Shown in pieces: positions 6,864 to 11,628 of a stretch of DNA of 11,628 bases (position 1 is the stretch's first letter; each line of letters opens with the position of its first letter). The notes beneath the pieces are model-generated. The model was given only the letters and a program-made list of their open reading frames with translations, was not told the origin of the DNA and did no database searches. The DNA is from Flammeovirgaceae bacterium (lineage in GTDB: Bacteria; Bacteroidota; Bacteroidia; Cytophagales; Cyclobacteriaceae). The stretch covers positions 1-11,628 of the forward strand of contig QIEB01000087.1 of NCBI GenBank assembly GCA_003229495.1, read 5' to 3'. The position numbers and the translations under genes were made by a program.

Positions 6864-6944
6864 TCAATAATCCCTTCCTGCAACCGATGTAAGACAACAG
6901 CAACAGCAAGCACAAAAGGATGAATTGGTTATAATATTTTTCAT
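6864..6944 (-). CDS. Cysteine-rich leader peptide of the cys operon
   Basis: A 26-codon ORF, ATG at 6944 to TGA at 6864-6866, with Cys at codons 11 and 13-17 (CACCCCC). Both TGT and TGC are used, so the run is not a simple trinucleotide repeat. The ORF ends 20 nt before the terminator stem. Position, length and codon content are those of an amino-acid leader peptide whose translation senses charged Cys-tRNA. No Shine-Dalgarno sequence is visible, which is normal in Bacteroidota. Less likely, it encodes a functional small metal-binding peptide. Confidence 0.82.
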   Translation of the reverse strand: MKNIITNSSFCACCCCCLTSVAGRDY

Positions 6945-7089
6945 TGATACAATTAAACTATCAACCTAATAACGCAAAGAAACTATTTTTGTTCCTCATT
7001 TCGAAGGTATTTCTCAATGAATTAGAAATGCCACCCCCTATACGGTAAAGACATACGGACGATACTTGCTGTATTTTCCGCGCTCCTAT

Positions 7090-7173
7090 TTCTCTAAGAT
7101 CACAAAATGTGATCTTAGAGAATGCCACTCCTTTATGTCGAGTTCGAACATAAAGTCAGTCGGAAACCGATTG
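7090..7173. other. Cluster of three adjacent hairpins, the first a perfect 15-bp stem
   Basis: Hairpin 1 (7090-7122) has arms TTCTCTAAGATCACA and TGTGATCTTAGAGAA, a perfect 15-bp match around AAA. Hairpin 2 (7131-7155) has CTTTATGT and ACATAAAG with a partly paired interior. Hairpin 3 (7157-7173) has CAGTCGG and CCGATTG around AAA with one G-T pair. None is followed by a T-run on either strand, so simple terminators are unlikely. A structured RNA, a 5' leader of the cys operon or a decayed mobile element are all possible. Confidence 0.5.
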
Positions 7174-7341
7174 ATATTCGTCGGACCGCTTGTTTTAGTA
7201 CCCTGGTCTCTACTTGATACAAGGCAGCTAAGTCCTCATTAATTAGCACTTGTTCATCACGGATAAAGAGCATTTATGAGGCGATTGATTTCAGTTGGTG
7301 GTCCATACAGTAGTTCGGTCAATATTCATTTCTTTGATCTA

Positions 7342-7520
7342 GTGTTAAGTTAAGTATACTTTAGCCAAACCAAGTCTTGCTCTTTTTGCCCCATACCTGC
7401 CAGCCGCAGGCAGGCTTCTTTAAAAAATACTTACGTAACTATGGCTATGCACATATTTTTTGCATCGCCTGGGACAAAAATACCTGCGACTTATACGACA
7501 CAGTACACTGAACTTAACAC
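7342..7520. mobile_element. 179-bp MITE-like element with inverted termini, flanked by TA in a CTAG target
   Basis: The segment begins GTGTTAAGTT and ends AACTTAACAC. Counting the flanking CTA/TAG, 7339-7360 and 7502-7523 are inverted repeats matching at 20 of 22 positions, the first 13 perfectly. The junctions read CTA|element|TAG, the expected product of insertion into CTAG with duplication of TA, as in IS630/Tc1-mariner transposition. No transposase is encoded inside, so it would be a non-autonomous element moved in trans. Its interior contains a GC hairpin at 7396-7414. Family assignment rests only on the termini and the TA flanks. Confidence 0.55.
7396..7414. repeat. REP-like GC hairpin CCTGCC-N5-CAGGCAGG, copy A
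   Basis: A 19-bp sequence with arms CCTGCC and GGCAGG in otherwise AT-rich DNA. It has the same outer bases and length as the hairpin at 10161-10179 and differs only in the five central bases. It lies inside the MITE-like element. Confidence 0.5.
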
Positions 7521-7636
7521 TAGTTGGCTAAATATCGGTACAGGCAGTTTCAAAATGTTGCAAGTCCAACGAATTAGGTGATAAAATTTATTCCAAATAC
7601 TTTTTTCGTAATTTGTATTTCGTAATCCGCAATTGA

Positions 7637-10147
7637 ATGTCTTCTCGTCAACTTGCAGCCATAATGTTCACCGACATGGTCGGGTATACGGCCTTGATGG
7701 GCAAGGACTCAGCCAAAGCACTGGAACTTGTACGCATTAGCAAGGAAATCCAGAAGCCTCTGGTTGAAAAGCACCAAGGGCAATGGCTAAAGGAGATGGG
7801 TGATGGGGCCCTGGCCAAGTTTGGAACGGCCCTGGATGCAGTGAACTGTGCGGTGGAGATACAAGAAGTAGCCCGAGCCAAGTTCGATGGCAAGTTGCGC
7901 ATTGGTATCCATTCAGGAGATATCACCATCGAGAACAATGACGTTTATGGCGATGGTGTTAATATAGCATCACGGTTAGAATCCATCACTGACCCTGGAG
8001 GAATCTACATCTCTGAATCCATCGAGAAGGCTATTCGGGGACAAACAGATGTTCAAGCTAAATATTTAGGAGAGATTAAGCTCAAGAATGTAGCCTATGG
8101 AGTACGTACCTACGCTGTACAAGGGGTAGGCCTGCCGATACCTAAGGTCAATGAAGGCAAGGAGCTATCAGGTCATTTCTGGGCAGAGGTACTAAGGAGG
8201 GGAGTAATTCGGGCAGCTGTTTCCTATTTAGTGGTGGCTGTATTACTAGTGTTACTGTGGGGTCAGGTTCAAGACTGGGGTGTAGACCTGCCTCAATGGT
8301 CGTTTACGCTACTACTTACAGTATTGGGGATTGGTATCCCTCTTGCTCTATACTTGGCCTGGAATTATGAAAAAAGCCCGGAAGGTTTTGTCAAAACCAC
8401 TTCATCACAATCCTGGCAGAATCCATTAAAGGCCAGTCAGCGCAAGCCGTTGACCAGTTCATTCATTATTGTCGGACTTGTGTTGGTGATTACAATCATG
8501 TATTTGTATCCCCGGTTCTTCTCAGGTGATCGAAGCCAGCAACTCGCCGAATCTAGCTTGGAACCTGCGGTATTGAACAAGTCCATTGCTGTGCTCCCCT
8601 TCAAGGATGACAGCCCAGACAGTGACAATCAGTACTTCGCTGATGGAATGATGGATGAAATACTTAATCATCTGCAAAAGATTACTGAATTGGGAGTCAA
8701 ATCCCGTACTGCGGTGGAACCATATAGGAATAGCGATCTAGGTTTTGCTACTAAAGCTCGGGAACTGGATGTGGCCTTTGTTTTGGAGGGGGCGGTAAGA
8801 AAGTATGGCAACCGGTTCCGGGTAACCACCCAGCTTATTGAGGTCGAATCAGGAAATCATTTATGGGCTGAGACCTATGACGGAATTTTCTCCGATACAA
8901 TTTTTGTTGTTCAAGCCAATATCGCCAAGAAAATTGCCTCTTCTCTCAGAGCGGTGATCACACCTGACGAAGAGGAAAAAATAGATAGAATACCCACTGC
9001 GGATATAGCAGCCTATGACCTCTATGTGAGGGCAAGACATGAACGTATTCTTTACTGGAAAACATTTGACAAGAAGCACCTGAAAACGTCTCATGATCTT
9101 TTAGATAATGCCATTCAAATCGATCCTGAATATTTAATGGCCATAGCAGCAAAAGGTGAGACATTCATGGCTGAACAAAATTATGATTCAGCGTTGGTGT
9201 ATGCTGAAAGGGTATTGGTGGTTGACCCTGAGTTCAACCGGGGCTATGGGTTGAAAGGTGAATGTTACTTTTTTATGGGCAATTTCGATCTTGCCATAGA
9301 GAACTATCTGAAAGCCATTGATTTGCCACCAAAAGATAATGAATGGCTATGGTACCATGCTGCATTGGGCAGGGCATACGTTTCCCAGAACCAAGCAATC
9401 ATGGCATTTCCGTATCTCCAAAAAGCACTTGAGATGGCTGATGAATTTGATTTGCAGGCAGTAAATCTTGTTATTGTTAGAGCCTACACTAGTATCGGAG
9501 ATTTTGAAAAAGCTGAAGCGTATAGTAAGAAGGTTATAAAAAATCATTGTTTTGGTGTTTGGCGAAAGACAGAATTGGTCCTGATCCAAGGTAAATTCCA
9601 GGAGGCTCTTCAATTTGCCGATTCAACCTGTCAAGTGGTGGACTGCGAACGGGAATGTTCCAGAGTATTGTTTCGAGCATCCCTATTGCTTGGTGAGTTT
9701 GAGCAAGCAGAGCTATATTTTAACCAATGGCGAAATAGCGGGCAGGATTTTTATATTTTTGAATTTCAATTAAACTATGAACTTGGCTATGTTTACCATC
9801 AACTGGGAAGAACAGAGGAAGCGGAGAAAATATTTACCGAACAAATTGAAAAGCTTGAATCAGAACTGGATAGGGGCGGGATACGTCCCTATTTACAACC
9901 CTATTTAGATCTTGCTCGAATTTATGCATTCACAGGAGTAAAAAACAAAGCCTTAAATTACTTGTCAAAGAGCGTTGAACAAGGATTTATCGAAGGGTGG
10001 CATGATTTCATATTGATTGATCCTTTTTTTAAAAGCCTCCGGGACGATCCTGAGTTCAAGGCTATTGTCAAGCAGGCACAGGAGGAAAAGGCTGCATTGA
10101 GAGCACAAGTCAGGGAGATGGAAGAGCGTGGTGAACTGAATCTGTGA
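7637..10147 (+). CDS. Membrane class III adenylate cyclase with TolB-like and TPR regions
   Basis: An 836-residue multidomain protein. The N-terminal class III cyclase domain (about 5-163) keeps all expected active-site residues: metal aspartates D13 (FTDMVGYT) and D56 (MGDG), adenine-selecting K52 and D102, and N109 and R113 (VNIASR). It should therefore make cAMP from ATP. Three membrane segments follow (about 193-208, 222-242, 275-291), then a TolB/FlgO-like N-terminal domain starting NKSIAVLPFKDD (about 314-440), then TPR-like helical repeats (about 478-800) and a charged coiled-coil tail (806-834). With a cytosolic cyclase and three spans, the TolB/TPR part would be periplasmic and may sense envelope signals; this topology is inferred. 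The start is ATG at 7637, right before the RQLAAIMFTD motif as in relatives. No operon partner is seen. Confidence 0.9.
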   Translation: MSSRQLAAIMFTDMVGYTALMGKDSAKALELVRISKEIQKPLVEKHQGQWLKEMGDGALAKFGTALDAVNCAVEIQEVARAKFDGKLRIGIHSGDITIENNDVYGDGVNIASRLESITDPGGIYISESIEKAIRGQTDVQAKYLGEIKLKNVAYGVRTYAVQGVGLPIPKVNEGKELSGHFWAEVLRRGVIRAAVSYLVVAVLLVLLWGQVQDWGVDLPQWSFTLLLTVLGIGIPLALYLAWNYEKSPEGFVKTTSSQSWQNPLKASQRKPLTSSFIIVGLVLVITIMYLYPRFFSGDRSQQLAESSLEPAVLNKSIAVLPFKDDSPDSDNQYFADGMMDEILNHLQKITELGVKSRTAVEPYRNSDLGFATKARELDVAFVLEGAVRKYGNRFRVTTQLIEVESGNHLWAETYDGIFSDTIFVVQANIAKKIASSLRAVITPDEEEKIDRIPTADIAAYDLYVRARHERILYWKTFDKKHLKTSHDLLDNAIQIDPEYLMAIAAKGETFMAEQNYDSALVYAERVLVVDPEFNRGYGLKGECYFFMGNFDLAIENYLKAIDLPPKDNEWLWYHAALGRAYVSQNQAIMAFPYLQKALEMADEFDLQAVNLVIVRAYTSIGDFEKAEAYSKKVIKNHCFGVWRKTELVLIQGKFQEALQFADSTCQVVDCERECSRVLFRASLLLGEFEQAELYFNQWRNSGQDFYIFEFQLNYELGYVYHQLGRTEEAEKIFTEQIEKLESELDRGGIRPYLQPYLDLARIYAFTGVKNKALNYLSKSVEQGFIEGWHDFILIDPFFKSLRDDPEFKAIVKQAQEEKAALRAQVREMEERGELNL

Positions 10148-10160
10148 AACATATAAGTAC

Positions 10161-10203
10161 CCTGCCTACGGCAGGCAGGCAAAGAACAAATAGCAAATAG
10201 CAA
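10161..10203 (-). repeat. 3' repeat module, copy 2: TTGYTAT tract plus GC hairpin
   Basis: CCTGCCT and AGGCAGG (10161-10167 and 10173-10179) form a perfect 7-bp stem with a 5-nt loop, followed on the plus strand by caaatagcaaatagcaa (10187-10203). It sits between the convergent cyclase and lhgO ends, about 60 bp past the lhgO stop. No T-run follows on either strand, so it is a repeat element rather than a clear terminator, although it may protect 3' ends. Confidence 0.5.
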
Positions 10204-10239
10204 CGAAGCTACAAACTGCAATGTTCAAATCGACATAAT

Positions 10240-11454
10240 TCATAATCGTGCCAAGGCTCGATCAGAAATAGTCTTGCCAATAGCCAACGAACTGGTGGCT
10301 GCCGGTGAAGGGGCATTACATACGTGTATACCGGATTTGTTTTCAACTATATAGAAGTCATCCAGCAGCCCTCCATCGCGACTACTGGCCTGTGCCCGTA
10401 CGCCGGCACCACCCGGTATGAGATCGTTTTGGGTTATTTCAGGAATTAGCTTTTGTAGCGCTTTGGTGAACGCCTGTTTTGAAAAAGAACGGTACATTTC
10501 TCCCAATCCTTTCCCCAAATATTTAAATGCAATTTTTTGAAAGCCAGGCCACCGTAAAGTATTGATTAATTCGCTTGGATTAATGTCTGTTTTCTTATAG
10601 CCTTCTTTTGCCATTGCCAGTACTGCATTAGGCCCGGCTTCAACACCTCCCGTTTTCATCCTGGTAAAGTGCACCCCCAGGAAAGGAAAATTTGGGTCGG
10701 GAACCGGATAAATAAGATTCTTTACCAGGTACTCTTTCTCAGGTTTTAATTTATAATATTCACCTCTGAAGGGAATAATGCGAATGTCCAGGTTGGGTTC
10801 TGTGAATTTGGTTACCTGATCTGAATAAAGTCCGGCACAGCTAATCACCAGGTCCGTCTCATAAGTTTCCTGTTCCGTAACTACAATGGTAGTGCCTGCC
10901 GTTGCTGTTGCTCTTGCTCTTGCTTTAATATCCACCACCTTCTCTTCCAACAGAATTTCTCCCCCCATTTCTTCAATTAGCCTGGCCAGGGTATTGGCAA
11001 CATCCATATAATTAATAATTCCGGTTTGGGGAACCCAAAGTCCTTCCAGCCCTGCTACATGTGGCTCGTATTCTGACAGGGCCTCAGCAGGAATCGGTTT
11101 AAGCCCCCTTAAACCGTTCAGTTGTCCTCGTTCATACAGTGATTTTAGCAAAGCCAACTGGTCCTTCTCTGTGGCTACCACAATCTTGCCGCATACCTCA
11201 TATGCTATTTCATGTTCATCACAAAATTTCAGCAACTTATGATATCCTTCAATACAATTTTGGGCTTTTAAACTCCCTGGCTGGTAGTAAAGGCCACTGT
11301 GAATGACCCCACTATTATTCCCGGTTTGATGACGACCAATTTGGGACTCCTTTTCCAAGAGCAATAGTTTCAACCCGGGCCTTGATCGTAACAGGGTATA
11401 GGCAGTAGCCAGGCCTACTATGCCCCCTCCAATAATAATCAGGTCTTGCTTCAC
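10240..11454 (-). CDS. lhgO: L-2-hydroxyglutarate oxidase/dehydrogenase, FAD-dependent
   Basis: A 404-residue flavoprotein of the DAO/LhgO family, oxidising L-2-hydroxyglutarate to 2-oxoglutarate, probably passing electrons to the respiratory chain at the inner membrane. Visible are the FAD dinucleotide fold IIGGGIVGLATA (7-18), the RHQTGNNSGVIHSGLYY segment (41-57) characteristic of LhgO, VISCAGLYSD (FAD contact), and the C-terminal GGAGVRAQ and NAPSPAATSSLAIG motifs. The length is near that of E. coli LhgO. The start is GTG at 11454, which places the FAD motif at residue 7; no in-frame ATG lies close upstream. Residues 178-186 (ARARATATA) come from a hexanucleotide repeat. It is transcribed divergently from the LigD-type gene across 65 bp. 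Confidence 0.92.
   Translation of the reverse strand: MKQDLIIIGGGIVGLATAYTLLRSRPGLKLLLLEKESQIGRHQTGNNSGVIHSGLYYQPGSLKAQNCIEGYHKLLKFCDEHEIAYEVCGKIVVATEKDQLALLKSLYERGQLNGLRGLKPIPAEALSEYEPHVAGLEGLWVPQTGIINYMDVANTLARLIEEMGGEILLEEKVVDIKARARATATAGTTIVVTEQETYETDLVISCAGLYSDQVTKFTEPNLDIRIIPFRGEYYKLKPEKEYLVKNLIYPVPDPNFPFLGVHFTRMKTGGVEAGPNAVLAMAKEGYKKTDINPSELINTLRWPGFQKIAFKYLGKGLGEMYRSFSKQAFTKALQKLIPEITQNDLIPGGAGVRAQASSRDGGLLDDFYIVENKSGIHVCNAPSPAATSSLAIGKTISDRALARL
10901..10924. repeat. Hexanucleotide tandem repeat within lhgO
   Basis: Four 6-bp units, GTTGCT twice then CTTGCT twice, are read on the minus strand as alternating Ala-Arg and Ala-Thr pairs in a low-complexity stretch (residues 178-186). 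Unit gain or loss would keep the frame. Confidence 0.85.
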
Positions 11455-11519
11455 GGTTAAATGGATTAAAAAGCCGCAAGTTAAGAGATTTGGGTAATTT
11501 TATTTATTATCAATTCAAT

Positions 11520-11628
11520 ATGGCTCGTAAATCACAATGGGTAGAACTTGGAAAGCGCAAGCTGGAATTATCCAACCTGGATAAGGTTTTGTTTCCGGAA
11601 AATAATATTGTTAAGGCTGAGGTAATTC
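11520..11628 (+). CDS. ligD: LigD-type polymerase (NHEJ primase-polymerase domain), N-terminal part
   Basis: ATG at 11520 opens a frame that runs off the right edge (36 codons). The segment LELSNLDKVLFPENNIVKAE (residues 15-34) closely matches the start of the archaeo-eukaryotic primase-like polymerase domain of LigD, usually written ELSNLDKVLFP...TK.DLI. That domain fills gaps during Ku-dependent end joining. Because the polymerase domain begins within 15 residues of the start, the gene is either a stand-alone polymerase or a LigD with the polymerase first. The usual ligase-first order is unlikely. The rest is outside the window, so the choice cannot be made. It is transcribed divergently from lhgO. 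Confidence 0.82.
   Translation, partial: MARKSQWVELGKRKLELSNLDKVLFPENNIVKAEVI

Larger units (their letters stand above)
6809..6944 (-). promoter_or_regulatory. Cysteine-responsive leader-peptide transcription attenuator
   Basis: Four pairing segments are visible on the minus strand. Segment 1 (6914-6921, AUCCUUUU) can pair with segment 2 (6870-6877, GAAGGGAU; two G-U pairs). Segment 2 (6872-6880, CAGGAAGGG) can instead pair with segment 3 (6831-6839, CCUUUCCUG; one G-U), forming an antiterminator. Segment 3 with segment 4 (6814-6825) forms the terminator. Segments 2 and 4 share the identical 8-mer AGGAAGGG. A ribosome stalled on Cys codons (6894-6914) would block segment 1 and leave segment 2 free, giving readthrough. 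One reaching the stop codon (6864-6866) would cover segment 2, giving termination. This is the trp/his attenuator scheme applied to cysteine; the arrangement is seen in the sequence, the regulation is inferred. Confidence 0.82.
6945..7636. other. 692-bp stretch without a recognisable protein gene
   Basis: No convincing coding frame lies here on either strand. It should hold the divergent promoters of the cys operon (left end) and the cyclase (right end), but I find no confident match to the Bacteroidota -7 consensus TAnnTTTG with a -33 partner. What is visible is a cluster of three hairpins (7090-7173), a TA-flanked inverted-repeat element (7342-7520) and a short TCGTAAT-type repeat just before the cyclase (from about 7605 to 7626). 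The left part also has a loose direct repeat, AATGCCAC with a pyrimidine-rich tail, at 7027 and 7121, flanking the largest hairpin. Confidence 0.6.

Noticed and set aside
6809..6944. T-box, SAM riboswitch or simple terminator of an upstream gene as explanation of the leader hairpin
   Set aside because: No T-box core sequence (AGGGUGG-type) or SAM aptamer pattern is visible, and no minus-strand gene ends just upstream. The Cys-rich ORF and alternative pairings explain the hairpin better.
6945..7020. Promoter of the cys operon (TTTCTTTG as a -7 element)
   Set aside because: It differs from TAnnTTTG at one base, and no TTG-type -33 element is found at suitable spacing; not reliable enough to annotate.
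7100..7114. CRP/FNR-like operator (GATCACA-AAA-TGTGATC)
   Set aside because: The half-sites have the opposite order to TGTGA-N6-TCACA, and the symmetry extends to a 15-bp perfect stem, which fits a hairpin better than an operator.
7131..7155. tRNA T-arm-like sequence (AGTTCGAAC)
   Set aside because: The flanking bases do not form an acceptor stem, D-arm or anticodon arm; the motif is part of a simple hairpin.
7605..7636. TCGTAAT-type short repeat before the cyclase as an operator
   Set aside because: The units are imperfect and AT-rich, and such short words are common in intergenic DNA of this composition.

Overview
The window looks like chromosomal DNA from a Bacteroidota bacterium, probably of the Cytophagales type. 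The reasons are an AT-leaning composition, genes without Shine-Dalgarno sequences, a TonB-dependent receptor with an N-terminal carboxypeptidase-regulatory-like domain, a Bacteroidota-style deoxynucleoside kinase and lumazine-binding-like exported protein, and a GG-tailed sulfur-carrier cysteine operon. The genus cannot be read from the sequence.

Layout. (1) 1-136, + strand: the tail of an unidentified, possibly beta-barrel protein, overlapping by 8 bp the end of the next gene. (2) 129-3791, - strand: deoxynucleoside kinase, a small exported lumazine-binding-like (NTF2-fold) protein carrying a perfect 21-bp tandem duplication, and a TonB-dependent receptor with a TTG start. (3) 4002-6944, - strand: a four-gene cysteine-synthesis operon (cysM-like, mec-like JAMM protease, cysO-like sulfur carrier, moeZ-like E1/rhodanese) ending in a hairpin terminator at 3919-3943. 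(4) 6945-7636: no protein gene found, but three adjacent hairpins (one a perfect 15-bp stem) and a 179-bp element with inverted termini flanked by TA within CTAG. (5) 7637-10147, + strand: a membrane adenylate cyclase with TolB-like and TPR regions. (6) 10240-11454, - strand: L-2-hydroxyglutarate oxidase with a GTG start. (7) 11520-end, + strand: the start of a LigD-type polymerase gene.

Main discovery. The cysteine operon appears to be controlled by a classical ribosome-mediated attenuator. A 26-codon leader ORF (6864-6944, - strand) has six Cys codons within seven, CACCCCC. It is followed by a 12-bp terminator hairpin and a run of eight U that ends only 8 nt before the cysM start codon. An 8-nt sequence, AGGAAGGG, sits near the end of the leader ORF and again in the 3' arm of the terminator. 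The first copy can therefore pair with the 5' arm as an antiterminator. An early leader segment can in turn pair with that first copy, which completes the 1:2 / 2:3 / 3:4 logic of trp-type attenuators. Spacing fits: a ribosome stalled on the Cys codons leaves segment 2 free, and one at the leader stop codon covers it.

How the genes work together. MoeZ would adenylate the C-terminus of the CysO-like carrier and load it with sulfur through its rhodanese domain. CysM would add the thiocarboxylate to a serine-derived acceptor, and the JAMM protease would release cysteine. The carrier ends in GG plus three residues (ITN), so the protease may also have to trim it before it can be activated. The attenuator would switch all four genes on when charged Cys-tRNA is scarce.
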